64,000 bases of DNA from NCBI RefSeq assembly GCF_003627215.1, contig NZ_CP032677.1, positions 1,741,501-1,805,500 on the forward strand. The letters run 5' to 3'. This stretch comes from Pseudomonas sp. Leaf58 (GTDB lineage Bacteria > Pseudomonadota > Gammaproteobacteria > Pseudomonadales > Pseudomonadaceae). The notes below the pieces were generated by a model that saw only the letters and a program-made list of their open reading frames with translations, ran no database searches and was not told the DNA's origin. The number at the start of each line of letters is the position of its first letter. Position 1 is the first letter of the stretch. Made by a program: the position numbers and the translations under genes. This document shows, piece by piece, positions 9,182 to 18,523 of the stretch.

Positions 9182-12100
9182 TTAAGCAGGCTGTGGGGTC
9201 AGGCGCTCGAACAGCGCCTCCAGGGTATTGAAGCGTTCTTCAGGGCGTTCCATCGGTACCAGGAAGCGGAACTGCGTGGCGCCTTCGAACTTGTAGCGTT
9301 TGGGCTGGCCCTGAATCAGCTTGATCAGGGTCAGCGGGTCGACTGGGGTCTCGGCCTCGAACTCGAGCTTGCCGCCGTTGGGGCCGGCGTCGACTTTCTT
9401 GATGCCGAGCTTTTCCGCGTGCAGCTTGAGCGACGTCAGGCGCATCAGGTTTTTGGTCGGCTCGGGCAGCAGGCCGAAGCGGTCGATCATCTCGACCTGC
9501 AGGTCCTTGAGGCCTTCTTCATCGGCGGCTGAGGCAATGCGTTTGTACAGGATCAGCCGTGCATGCACGTCGGGCAGGTAGTCCTCGGGGATCAGGGCCG
9601 GCAGGCGCAGGTTGATTTCCGGGCCGCCGCCCAGCGGCTGTTCAAGATTAGGTTGGGTGCCCTTGCGGATGGCCTTGACCGCGCGCTCGAGCATTTCCAT
9701 GTACAGGGTGAAGCCCACCGCCTGGATCTGCCCGCTCTGGCCTTCGCCCAGCAGCTCGCCGGCACCACGGATTTCCAGGTCGTTGGTGGCTAGCACGAAG
9801 CCGGCACCGAGGTCCTGGGTGTTGGCAATCGCCTCCAGGCGCTTTTCGGCGTCGGCGCTAACCTTCTGTCGGGTTGGCGTCAGCAAGTAGGCGTAGGCCT
9901 GGTGGTGGCTACGGCCGACCCGGCCGCGCAGCTGGTGCAGTTGGGCCAGGCCAAACTTGTCGGCGCGCTCGATGACGATGGTGTTGGCGCTGGGCACGTC
10001 GATGCCGGTTTCGATGATGGTCGAGGCCACCAGCACATTGAAGCGCTTGTGGTAAAAGTCGCTCATCACTTGTTCCAGTTCGCGCTCGCGCATCTGCCCG
10101 TGGCCGATGCCGATACGCGCCTCGGGCACCAGTTCGGCAAGGTCGGCGGCGCATTTTTCGATGGTTTTCACGTCGTTGTGCAGGTAGTACACCTGGCCAC
10201 CGCGCAGCAGCTCACGCAGCAGCGCCTCCTTGACCGTGCTCTGGTTCTGCTCCATGACGAAGGTGCGTACCGACAAGCGGCGCGCCGGTGGCGTGGCAAT
10301 GATCGACAGGTCGCGCATGCCCGCCACTGCCATGTTCAGCGTACGCGGGATTGGCGTGGCGGTGAGCGTAAGGATGTCCACCTCGCTGCGCAGGGCCTTG
10401 AGCTGCTCCTTCTGGCGCACGCCAAAGCGGTGTTCTTCGTCGATGATGGCCAGGCCCAGGTCTTTGAAGCGCACATCGTCCTGCAGCAGCTTGTGGGTGC
10501 CGATAAGGATGTCGATCTTGCCTTCAGCCAGGTCTGCGGCGGCGGCGGCCACTTCCTTGGCCGACTTGAAGCGGCTCATCACTTCCACCGTCACCGGCCA
10601 GTCGGCGAAGCGGTCGCGGAAGCTGTTGTAATGCTGCTGGGCGAGCAAGGTGGTGGGCACCAGCACAGCCACCTGGCGGCCGCTGTGCACAGCAATGAAC
10701 GCTGCGCGCATCGCCACTTCGGTCTTGCCAAAACCGACGTCGCCGCACACCAGGCGGTCCATTGGCTTGGGCGCCAGCATGTCGGCACGCACCGCTTCGA
10801 TAGCCGCTTGCTGGTCGGGGGTTTCCTCGAACGGGAAGCCAGCACTGAAGGTGGCGTAGTCGGCAGACGGGTCGGCAAATGCATAACCCTTGCGCGCGGC
10901 GCGGCGGGCATAAATGTCGAGCAGTTCGGCAGCCACATCGCGCACCTGTTCGGCGGCCTTGCGCTTGGCCTTCTGCCAAGCCTCCGAGCCCAGCCGGTGC
11001 AGCGGTGCCAGGGCATCGTCGCTACCGGTGTAGCGGGCGATCAGGTGCAGGTTGGCCACCGGCACGTACAGCTTGGCGTTTTCGGCGTATTCCAGGGTGA
11101 GGAACTCGGCGGCCTGGCCTTCGATTTCCAAGGTGGCGAGGCCCAGGTAGCGGCCCACGCCGTGGTCGATGTGCACCACCGGCGCGCCTTCGCGCAGCTC
11201 GGTGAGGTTCTTGATTACCGCGTCGTTGGCGGTTTCACCACGCTTGTCGCGGCGGCGGCGCTGCATGACGCGCTGGCCGAACAGCGGGCTTTCGGCAACC
11301 AGGGCAATGGCCGGGTCGTCCAGCAGCAGGCCGTCGTCCAGCGGGGCGATGGTGATCGCCAGGCGTTCGCTGCCGGTGATGAAGTCGGCCCAGCCGTCGA
11401 CGGTGTGCGGGCGCAGTTTCAGCCGTTCGAGCAGTTCCAGCAGCACTTCACGGCGGCCCGCCGATTCGGCGGTAAACAGCACGCGGCCAGGGAACTGATC
11501 GAGGAAGTTGGCTAGCTCGGCCAGCGGCTGGTTGGCCTTGGCTTCGATCGCCAGGTTAGGCAGCGCGCGTGCCGGAAAGCGTTCGCGGCCAGCACCCGGG
11601 TCGAGGTCGTCGGTGCTGACGACCACCCGTGGCCATTGCTTGAGCCGGGCGAAGCAGTCTTCGACCGGCAGGAACAGTTCAGCCGGTGGCAGCAGCGGCC
11701 GGCTCAGGTCGCCGCGGCGGTCTTCATAACGCCCGCGCACGTCGTTCCAGAAGTGCTCGGCGGCCTGTTCCACGCCAGGCAGCGAGAACACCTGGGTGTC
11801 AGCGGGCAGGTAGTCGAACAGGGTCGAGGTTTCTTCGAAGAACAGCGGCAGGTAGTACTCGATGCCCGCGGGGATGATACCGCTGGCCAGGTCCTGGAAG
11901 ATTGCGCTGCGGCGGAAGTCGACGTCGAAGCGTTCGCGAAAACGCGCCTTGAAGCGGGTCACTTCCTCTTTCTGCATCGGGAACTCGCGCGCCGGCAGCA
12001 GGCGCACCGAGTCAACCTTGTCGATCGAGCGCTGGGTTTCGGGGTCGAAGGTGCGCAGGGTCTCGATCTCGTCATCGAACAGGTCGATACGGTAAGGCAG

Positions 12101-12631
12101 CTTGCTGCCCATCGGGAACAAGTCGATCAAGGCACCGCGCACGGCGAATTCGCCATGCTCGTAGACGGTATCGACGCAGCGATAGCCGCTGGCTTCCAGG
12201 CGCAGGCGCATTTGTTCCACGTCGATGGTCTGGCCCACGTCCAGCACCAGGCTGCTGCCCAGCAGAAAGCGGGTTGGCGCCAGGCGGTGCAAGGCGGTGG
12301 TAATCGGCACCACGAGGATGCCGTGGCTCAGTTCCGGCAGGCGGTACAGGCTGGCGATGCGCTGGGAAATGATGTCCTGGTGCGGCGAGAACAGGTCGTA
12401 GGGCAGGGTTTCCCAATCGGGAAACGGCAGCACCGGCAGGTCCGGGGCAAAGAAGCGAAGTTCCTGTTCCAGACGATCGGCAGCCTGGCTGTCGGCGGTC
12501 AGCAGCAGGGTGAACCGGCCCGCGCTGCTGGCGGCTTCGGCGATGGCCAGGCTGAGGGCGGCACCGGGCAAGTTGCCCCAGGTGTGTTTGCCGGCCGTGG
12601 CCGACATTTGCGGTAGGCGCAGAACTGACAC
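9182..12631 (-). CDS. mfd: Transcription-repair coupling factor Mfd
   Basis: A 1149-residue Mfd, which removes stalled RNA polymerase and recruits UvrA. The UvrB-like N-terminal part comes first. The RNAP-interaction domain precedes the translocase, which has the Walker A motif GDVGFGKTE near residues 626-634 and the DEEHRFG box. The C-terminal D7 domain follows. GTG 12631 (SVLRLPQ after the initiator) is preferred over the longer in-frame ATG because it matches the usual Pseudomonas length of about 1148. Confidence 0.95.
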   Translation of the reverse strand: MSVLRLPQMSATAGKHTWGNLPGAALSLAIAEAASSAGRFTLLLTADSQAADRLEQELRFFAPDLPVLPFPDWETLPYDLFSPHQDIISQRIASLYRLPELSHGILVVPITTALHRLAPTRFLLGSSLVLDVGQTIDVEQMRLRLEASGYRCVDTVYEHGEFAVRGALIDLFPMGSKLPYRIDLFDDEIETLRTFDPETQRSIDKVDSVRLLPAREFPMQKEEVTRFKARFRERFDVDFRRSAIFQDLASGIIPAGIEYYLPLFFEETSTLFDYLPADTQVFSLPGVEQAAEHFWNDVRGRYEDRRGDLSRPLLPPAELFLPVEDCFARLKQWPRVVVSTDDLDPGAGRERFPARALPNLAIEAKANQPLAELANFLDQFPGRVLFTAESAGRREVLLELLERLKLRPHTVDGWADFITGSERLAITIAPLDDGLLLDDPAIALVAESPLFGQRVMQRRRRDKRGETANDAVIKNLTELREGAPVVHIDHGVGRYLGLATLEIEGQAAEFLTLEYAENAKLYVPVANLHLIARYTGSDDALAPLHRLGSEAWQKAKRKAAEQVRDVAAELLDIYARRAARKGYAFADPSADYATFSAGFPFEETPDQQAAIEAVRADMLAPKPMDRLVCGDVGFGKTEVAMRAAFIAVHSGRQVAVLVPTTLLAQQHYNSFRDRFADWPVTVEVMSRFKSAKEVAAAAADLAEGKIDILIGTHKLLQDDVRFKDLGLAIIDEEHRFGVRQKEQLKALRSEVDILTLTATPIPRTLNMAVAGMRDLSIIATPPARRLSVRTFVMEQNQSTVKEALLRELLRGGQVYYLHNDVKTIEKCAADLAELVPEARIGIGHGQMRERELEQVMSDFYHKRFNVLVASTIIETGIDVPSANTIVIERADKFGLAQLHQLRGRVGRSHHQAYAYLLTPTRQKVSADAEKRLEAIANTQDLGAGFVLATNDLEIRGAGELLGEGQSGQIQAVGFTLYMEMLERAVKAIRKGTQPNLEQPLGGGPEINLRLPALIPEDYLPDVHARLILYKRIASAADEEGLKDLQVEMIDRFGLLPEPTKNLMRLTSLKLHAEKLGIKKVDAGPNGGKLEFEAETPVDPLTLIKLIQGQPKRYKFEGATQFRFLVPMERPEERFNTLEALFERLTPQPA

Positions 12632-12813
12632 GGGAGATTGCACTCCAAGCGTTGCGGCAAAGAGACCGATTGTACCGGTGACGGTGCCGGCTGTCAGGCT
12701 CGAAAGGGCATGAACGCTGGCTTGCATGGTCGCGACAGGCGCTCATTGCCGGTTACGCATTGGGGCGTCATAATGTAGCCCCTTTTTTCTGTCCCTACAT
12801 GTGGAAGGTTCCC

Positions 12814-14262
12814 GTGACTCAGAAGCCCGACCAGTGTCTTGGTGAGTGGATCGATCGTGAAGCCCTGGCTGAAGCGATGATCCCGCTTATCGGTCAGCTC
12901 TACCGCAACAACAACGTGGTGAGCTCGATTTATGGCCGTAGCCTGATCAACCGTTCGGTTATCTCGATCCTCAAGGCGCACCGCTTTGCGCGTCATCGTC
13001 AAGCCGACGAAACCGAACTGTCCGTCCACGAGACATTCCCCCTGCTCAAGGCCATGAGCGAGCTGAAACTGGGCGCCGCTTCGGTCGACCTGGGCAAGCT
13101 GGCTAACAAGTTCAAGCAGGAAGGCAATGGCCGTACTGCCGAGCAATTCGTCCGTGAAGAGCTGGCCGAAGTGGTTGGCCAGCAGAACGCTTCGGCGCGC
13201 AAAGGCACCGACGTTGTCCTGTACGGCTTCGGCCGCATCGGCCGCCTGCTGGCGCGCATCCTGATCGAGAAAACCGGTGGTGGCGATGGCCTGCGCCTGC
13301 GCGCCATCGTGGTGCGCAAAGGCGCCGAGAACGACCTGGTCAAGCGTGCCAGCCTGCTGCGCCGTGACTCGGTGCACGGCCCGTTCGATGGCACCATCAC
13401 CATCGACGAAGCCAACAACACCATTACTGCCAACGGCAACCTGATCCAGGTTATCTACGCCAAGAGCCCGAGCGAAGTCGACTACACCCAGTACGGCATC
13501 GACAATGCGCTGATCGTCGACAACACCGGTGTATGGCGTGACGCCGACGGCCTGGGCCAGCACCTGGCCTGCCCGGGCGCTGCCCGCGTGATCCTCACCG
13601 CACCTGGCAAGGGCGCGCTGAAGAACATCGTGCACGGTATCAACCACGGTGACATCGCAGCCGATGACAAGATCATCTCGGCCGCATCCTGCACCACCAA
13701 CGCCATTGTGCCGGTGCTCAAGGCCATCAACGACCAGTACGGCATCGTTAACGGCCACGTCGAAACCGTTCACTCGTTCACCAACGACCAGAACCTGATC
13801 GACAACTTCCACAAGGGCAGCCGCCGTGGCCGTGCCGCGCCGCTGAACATGGTAATCACCGAAACCGGCGCCGCCACTGCTGCCGCCAAAGCGCTGCCAG
13901 TGCTGAAGGGCAAGCTGACCGGCAATGCCATTCGCGTACCTACGCCGAACGTTTCGATGGCCATCCTGAACCTGAACCTGGAAAAGGCCACCACCCGCGA
14001 AGAAATCAACGAGTACCTGCGCCAAACCGCCATGCACTCGGAACTGCACAAGCAGATCGACTACGTTGCTTCGCAAGAAGTGGTTTCGACCGACTTCGTT
14101 GGCTCGCGCCACGCCGGTGTGGTTGACGCTGAAGCGACCATCGCCAACGACAACCGCGTTGTTCTGTACGTTTGGTACGACAACGAATTCGGTTACAGCT
14201 GCCAGGTGGTTCGTGTGATGGAAGACATGGCTGGTGTGAACCCGCCAGCGTTTCCACGCTGA
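12814..14262 (+). CDS. gap: Long-form glyceraldehyde-3-phosphate dehydrogenase
   Basis: A 482-residue GAPDH of the long gamma-proteobacterial type, with about 125 extra N-terminal residues ahead of the NAD domain (VLYGFGRIGRLLARI). The catalytic cysteine is in SAASCTTNA. The GTG start at 12814 is chosen because GGAAGG lies 5 bases upstream and homologues begin with TQKPDQCLGEW. An ATG 15 bases upstream is the alternative. The gene is divergent from mfd and followed by a strong terminator. The catalysed direction in the cell is not evident from sequence. Confidence 0.93.
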   Translation: MTQKPDQCLGEWIDREALAEAMIPLIGQLYRNNNVVSSIYGRSLINRSVISILKAHRFARHRQADETELSVHETFPLLKAMSELKLGAASVDLGKLANKFKQEGNGRTAEQFVREELAEVVGQQNASARKGTDVVLYGFGRIGRLLARILIEKTGGGDGLRLRAIVVRKGAENDLVKRASLLRRDSVHGPFDGTITIDEANNTITANGNLIQVIYAKSPSEVDYTQYGIDNALIVDNTGVWRDADGLGQHLACPGAARVILTAPGKGALKNIVHGINHGDIAADDKIISAASCTTNAIVPVLKAINDQYGIVNGHVETVHSFTNDQNLIDNFHKGSRRGRAAPLNMVITETGAATAAAKALPVLKGKLTGNAIRVPTPNVSMAILNLNLEKATTREEINEYLRQTAMHSELHKQIDYVASQEVVSTDFVGSRHAGVVDAEATIANDNRVVLYVWYDNEFGYSCQVVRVMEDMAGVNPPAFPR

Positions 14263-14280
14263 TTTGCTTGTAAGGCTATG

Positions 14281-14316
14281 AAAAAACGGGAACCTTCGGG
14301 TTCCCGTTTTTTTTGC
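14281..14316 (+). terminator. Rho-independent terminator after gap
   Basis: The stem ACGGGAACC / GGTTCCCGT with a UUCG tetraloop is followed by eight T, 17 bases after the gap stop. This is a textbook intrinsic terminator. The A run on the other side could also allow function in reverse. Confidence 0.95.
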
Positions 14317-14342
14317 CTGATCAGCGGGTCGGGCATTTACTG

Positions 14343-14439
14343 TGTCTGTACTGGCCCTTTCGCGGGCACGCCCGCTCCCACAGGGTATGTGCACGTCCCT
14401 GTGGGAGCGGGCGTGCCCGCGAAAGGGCCGGTACAGACA
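14343..14439. repeat. Near-perfect 43-bp inverted pair of REPs
   Basis: Arms 14343-14385 and 14397-14439 are inverted copies matching at 42 of 43 bases, around the 11-base spacer TATGTGCACGT. Each arm is a P. putida REP (GCGGGCACGCCCGCTCCCAC core). The pair would form a very stable hairpin in the transcript and sits directly upstream of apbE. Confidence 0.92.
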
Positions 14440-14454
14440 ATCGAGATCTCGATA

Positions 14455-15453
14455 GTGCGCGCATTCCTTTGTTTCTTGCTGATGCTCCTGACTGCCTGCA
14501 ACCAGGGCCCCACCCTGGAACGCCTGGGTGGCCCGGCCATGGGCAGCAGCTACAGCATCCAGTACGTGCGCGAGCCTGGCGGCCCGGCGCCGGCCCAGGT
14601 ACAGGTGGCGGTCGACAGCATCCTGCACGACATCGACCTGCACTACTCGACCTACCGTGGTGACTCTACCGTCAGCCGCTTCAACCAATTGCCCGCCAAC
14701 CAGTGCCTGGCCCTGCCGGCCGACATGCTTGAGCTGGTCAACCTTGGCCAGCACCTTGCTGAGCAAAGCGACGGTGCCTTCGACCTCACCGTGGAGCCGT
14801 TGCTCGACCTGTGGGGCTTCGGCCCCCAGGCCCGCCACGAGCAGGTGCCCGACCCGCAGGCCCTGGCCCAGGTACGCCAGCGCGTGGGTTATCGGCATTT
14901 GCGCGTCGAGGGCCAGGCCTTGTGCAAGGACGCCCCGGTGCAGCTCGACTTCAACAGCATCGCCGCCGGCCATGCCGTCGACCTGATCGCTGCGCGCCTG
15001 CGCGCCATGGGGATTGCCAGTTTTATCGCCGAAGCCACCGGCGAGCTCAAGGCCGTGGGCCGCAAGCCCGATGGCAGCCCCTGGCGCATTGCCCTGGAAC
15101 TGCCTCGCGAAGACCGCCAAATCGCCCGCCAGGTCATCCCGGTGAATGGCTTTTCAGTATCAACCTCGGGTGACTATCGGCACTATTTCGAGGAGAATGG
15201 CCGGCGCTATTCGCACACCTTCGATGCCCGCCAAGGGCGCCCGGTCGAACACGACCTGGCCGCCGTCACTGTGCTCGACGCCTCGGCGCTGCAGGCCGAT
15301 GGCTATTCGACGTTACTGTTGATCCTCGGCCCTGAGCGCGGCTGGGCTTTTGCCGTGGCGCAGGGTTTGGCCGCGGTATTGGTGACTCGGGCCGAAGGTG
15401 GCTTCGTCTCCCGAGCTACGCCCGCATTCGAACGGGCAGTGAAAGGCGAGTGA
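14455..15453 (+). CDS. apbE: FAD:protein FMN transferase (ApbE)
   Basis: A 332-residue lipoprotein of the ApbE family, which attaches FMN to threonine residues of target flavoproteins in the periplasm. The lipobox LLTAC places the lipidated Cys at residue 15. Family motifs GPAMGSSYSI, DFNSIAAGHAVD and HTFDARQGRPV are present. The GTG at 14455 is the first start downstream of the REP pair and gives a proper signal peptide, but the ribosome site is weak, so the start is uncertain. In P. aeruginosa the homologous gene neighbours nqrA-F. No nqr or nqrM gene is present here. Confidence 0.88.
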   Translation: MRAFLCFLLMLLTACNQGPTLERLGGPAMGSSYSIQYVREPGGPAPAQVQVAVDSILHDIDLHYSTYRGDSTVSRFNQLPANQCLALPADMLELVNLGQHLAEQSDGAFDLTVEPLLDLWGFGPQARHEQVPDPQALAQVRQRVGYRHLRVEGQALCKDAPVQLDFNSIAAGHAVDLIAARLRAMGIASFIAEATGELKAVGRKPDGSPWRIALELPREDRQIARQVIPVNGFSVSTSGDYRHYFEENGRRYSHTFDARQGRPVEHDLAAVTVLDASALQADGYSTLLLILGPERGWAFAVAQGLAAVLVTRAEGGFVSRATPAFERAVKGE

Positions 15454-15654
15454 AAGCACAAGCAGGGATGATTGCCGCCAGGGAATGGTTCTACATGTAG
15501 TGCGGGCAAAATTGGCCTACGACGCGACCAAGGGTTAATGTGCGCGGCGTTCAGGCTTGATTAGACTGCACCCGAATTTTCTCATGACGCCCCGGCGGCA
15601 TGATCGCGCCCCGCGAGCGACCGTGGCTTGCGGGCCAGTTCTGAAGGAGTACGC

Positions 15655-17049
15655 ATGGCTGTCTACAACTACGACGTAGTGGTGCTGGGTTCCGGCCCGG
15701 CCGGTGAAGGCGCGGCAATGAACGCCGCCAAAGCAGGGCGCAAGGTGGCGATGGTCGATAGCCGTCGTCAGGTCGGGGGCAACTGCACCCACCTGGGCAC
15801 CATCCCGTCCAAGGCACTGCGTCACTCGGTGCGGCAGATCATGCAGTTCAACACCAACCCGATGTTTCGTGCCATCGGTGAGCCGCGCTGGTTCTCGTTC
15901 CCCGATGTACTGAAAAGCGCCGAGAAGGTCATCGCCAAGCAGGTCGCATCGCGTACCGGCTACTACGCCCGTAACCGCGTCGACCTGTTCTTTGGCACCG
16001 GCAGTTTCGCCGACGAGCAAACCGTCGAAGTGGTTTGCCCGAACGGTGTGGTGGAAAAGCTCAACGCCAAGCACATCATCATTGCAACCGGCTCGCGCCC
16101 GTACCGCCCAGCCGACATCGACTTCCACCACCCGCGCGTCTACGACAGCGACACCATCCTCAGCCTCAGCCACACCCCGCGCAAGCTGATCGTGTACGGT
16201 GCCGGCGTGATTGGTTGCGAATACGCCTCGATCTTCAGCGGCCTGGGCGTGCTGGTGGAACTGGTCGACAACCGTGGCCAGCTGCTGAGCTTCCTGGACT
16301 CGGAAATTTCCCAGGCGCTGAGCTACCACTTCAGCAACAACAACATCACCGTGCGCCATAACGAAGAGTATGAGCGTGTCGAAGGCCTGGACAACGGGGT
16401 GATCCTGCACCTGAAGTCGGGCAAGAAAATCAAGGCTGACGCCTTGCTGTGGTGCAACGGCCGTACCGGCAACACCGACAAGCTGGGCCTGGAAAACATC
16501 GGCATCAAGGTTAACAGCCGTGGTCAGATCGAGGTCGACGAGGCCTACCGCACCAGCGTGCCGAACATCTACGGCGCGGGCGACGTGATCGGCTGGCCAA
16601 GCCTGGCCAGTGCTGCCCATGACCAAGGCCGTTCGGCCGCTGGTAGCATCGTTGACAATGGCAGCTGGCGCTTCGTCAACGACGTGCCGACCGGTATCTA
16701 CACCATTCCGGAGATCAGCTCGATCGGCCGCAACGAGCAGGAACTGACCCAGGCCAAGGTGCCGTACGAAGTGGGCAAGGCCTTCTTCAAGGGTATGGCT
16801 CGTGCACAGATCGCTGGCGAGCCGCAGGGCATGCTGAAGATCCTGTTCCACCGCGAAACCCTGGAAATCCTGGGCGTGCACTGCTTCGGTTACCAGGCTT
16901 CGGAGATTGTTCACATCGGCCAGGCGATCATGAACCAGCCGGGTGAGCAGAACAATCTGAAGTACTTCGTCAACACCACGTTCAACTACCCGACCATGGC
17001 CGAAGCTTATCGGGTAGCTGCCTACGACGGCCTGAACCGGCTTTTTTGA
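15655..17049 (+). CDS. sthA: Soluble pyridine nucleotide transhydrogenase
   Basis: A 464-residue FAD enzyme that equilibrates NADPH and NADH in the cytosol. It has the N-terminal FAD fingerprint [12 protein letters not shown], the NAD(P) fingerprint [13 protein letters not shown], and the second FAD motif IYGAGDVIG. In the disulfide position [13 protein letters not shown] has only one Cys, which separates SthA from the related lipoamide and mercuric reductases. ATG 15655 follows AAGGAG. The 200 bases upstream of the gene hold no nqrM-like ORF. Confidence 0.96.
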   Translation: MAVYNYDVVVLGSGPAGEGAAMNAAKAGRKVAMVDSRRQVGGNCTHLGTIPSKALRHSVRQIMQFNTNPMFRAIGEPRWFSFPDVLKSAEKVIAKQVASRTGYYARNRVDLFFGTGSFADEQTVEVVCPNGVVEKLNAKHIIIATGSRPYRPADIDFHHPRVYDSDTILSLSHTPRKLIVYGAGVIGCEYASIFSGLGVLVELVDNRGQLLSFLDSEISQALSYHFSNNNITVRHNEEYERVEGLDNGVILHLKSGKKIKADALLWCNGRTGNTDKLGLENIGIKVNSRGQIEVDEAYRTSVPNIYGAGDVIGWPSLASAAHDQGRSAAGSIVDNGSWRFVNDVPTGIYTIPEISSIGRNEQELTQAKVPYEVGKAFFKGMARAQIAGEPQGMLKILFHRETLEILGVHCFGYQASEIVHIGQAIMNQPGEQNNLKYFVNTTFNYPTMAEAYRVAAYDGLNRLF

Positions 17050-17053
17050 GCGG

Positions 17054-17082
17054 CTCCGACCGGTGGCCTGAGCCGGTCGGAG
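17054..17082. terminator. Bidirectional hairpin between sthA and phosphodiesterase
   Basis: A perfect 10-bp stem CTCCGACCGG / CCGGTCGGAG with a 9-base loop lies between two convergent genes. T runs are poor, so the hairpin is clear but its termination role is inferred. Confidence 0.6.
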
Positions 17083-17097
17083 AGACCGATTTCAACC

Positions 17098-17814
17098 CTA
17101 CCCGAGGGTGGTCTTGGCCAAACCGGGAAAGTCTGTAATCAGGCTGTCCACGCCAAAGTCAGCGAGCCGGCGCATCAGTGCCGGTTCGTTGACCGTCCAC
17201 ACCGACACGTGCAAACCCTGGGCCTGTGCTTTGAGCAGGCGCTCGGGGGTGCACAGCGTCCAGTTCAAAGCCAGCAGCTCGCAGCCGTAGTTTTGTGCCA
17301 CCTTCAACGGGTCGAGCCAGGCGTATTCGGCTACCAGCCCGCGTTTCACGTCCGGCACCAGTTCCTGCGCGGCACCGAGTACTTCACGTGAGCTGGAAGT
17401 GATGGTCACCTTGTCCAGCAGGCCGTACTGCTGGGCCAGTTCGCGGATCGCCAGCACGGTGGTGGCAGCGCGGGTGCGCGAGGCGCTTTTCACTTCCAGC
17501 TGCCAGTGCTCGAACTGGCACTTTTCGAACAGCTCTTCCAGTTTCGGGATAGGGCAGGGTTGTACGTGGCCTGGGCCGCCCTTGCGGGCATCGAACGTTA
17601 CCAGCTCGGCGGCCGAGTGCTCGACCACTTTGCCGCGTTTGCCGGTGGTGCGCTTGAGGGTGGGGTCGTGGATCACCATCAGCTCGTTGTCGGACGACAG
17701 GTGCAGGTCCAGCTCGCAGCAGGTTACGCCATGGGCCAGGCATTGCTGAAAGCTTTTCAGGGTGTTTTCGGGTGCTTCGCCCTTGGCGCCGCGATGGCCG
17801 TAGATCAGGGTCAC
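17098..17814 (-). CDS. Glycerophosphodiester phosphodiesterase
   Basis: A 238-residue GDPD-family enzyme hydrolysing glycerophosphodiesters to glycerol-3-phosphate and an alcohol. Catalytic motifs are IYGHRGAKGEAPENT near residues 4-18 (His and Glu), ELDLHLSSDNELMVIHD near 35-51 (metal Glu/Asp and the second His), and ELDL. There is no signal peptide, so a cytosolic, UgpQ-like role is likely. It is convergent with sthA and lies 31 bases after the PilZ gene on the same strand. Confidence 0.9.
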   Translation of the reverse strand: MTLIYGHRGAKGEAPENTLKSFQQCLAHGVTCCELDLHLSSDNELMVIHDPTLKRTTGKRGKVVEHSAAELVTFDARKGGPGHVQPCPIPKLEELFEKCQFEHWQLEVKSASRTRAATTVLAIRELAQQYGLLDKVTITSSSREVLGAAQELVPDVKRGLVAEYAWLDPLKVAQNYGCELLALNWTLCTPERLLKAQAQGLHVSVWTVNEPALMRRLADFGVDSLITDFPGLAKTTLG

Positions 17815-17845
17815 GTTCGTTCCTTCAAATCAGAGTGAAATGGGC

Positions 17846-18430
17846 TCAGGAGGCGGGGTCGTTCTGTTCCAGCTGCTGGCGCCGTTGTTGTTGCTGGCGC
17901 TGCAGAATGTAGCGGGCCAGCAGTTGACGCTGGGCGTCGGTCATGTCGATGAATTCGGTGCCTACTTCAAAGCCGCCCCCTGGGCGCGGGTCGCAATGGC
18001 TGACTTTGCCGCGCAGCAGTAGGCCATGGGCGCGCGGCATCAGCACCATTTTCACTTTCACTCGCGTGCCAGGGGCAACCTGGGTGGCTTGCACAAACTC
18101 GATGCCGCCCTCGGAAATGACCACCAACTGGGGCTGGCCCACTTCGCCGAGCAAGGTCTGGGCAACGACTGCGCTAAGCAGGTCGAGGCGTTTGTTCTGT
18201 GCCCGCAGGAAGGCGGCGAGGGTGCGGTCTTTTTCGCTTAGCTGGCGCAACAGGTGCTGCGACTCGAAGTCGGACAGGTGCAGTTCGCTGAGCAGGTTGA
18301 ACAGTGGCGAATCATCTTGCAACACATCTGGGTCGAGGGCTTCGGCCGCGCTGAGGGGGCTGATTTGAAGTGCGATCTGATCTTCGATGCGGTAGTATTC
18401 GCGGCGATCTTCTTCGTCTAATGTCGTCAT
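17846..18430 (-). CDS. PilZ-domain protein
   Basis: A 194-residue protein whose C-terminal half looks like a PilZ fold with the S-x-x-G part of the c-di-GMP motif (VVISEGGIEFV). An N-terminal RREYYRIED segment resembles the RxxxR arm. The end is a Gln/Arg-rich helix (LQRQQQQRRQQLEQ). ATG 18430 is chosen because the longer frame runs over the lolC leader. The same position in P. aeruginosa (PA2989-like) also holds a PilZ protein. Whether it binds c-di-GMP is not shown. Confidence 0.75.
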   Translation of the reverse strand: MTTLDEEDRREYYRIEDQIALQISPLSAAEALDPDVLQDDSPLFNLLSELHLSDFESQHLLRQLSEKDRTLAAFLRAQNKRLDLLSAVVAQTLLGEVGQPQLVVISEGGIEFVQATQVAPGTRVKVKMVLMPRAHGLLLRGKVSHCDPRPGGGFEVGTEFIDMTDAQRQLLARYILQRQQQQRRQQLEQNDPAS

Positions 18431-18523
18431 GGCGAACCCAAGGTAGCGGCGGTGGTCCGAGTGTAAAGCCGCCGTAGGCGCCTCGCCACAAGGACGTTCC
18501 CTTTCATCCGAACAAGCCCCGAC

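Noticed and set aside
9902..11515. 537-codon plus-strand frame
   Set aside because: Antisense shadow of mfd. High-GC codon structure leaves it open, and it has no family features.
12694..15120. 808-codon minus-strand frame
   Set aside because: Runs antisense to gap and apbE and through the terminator and REP pair. Low-complexity translation.
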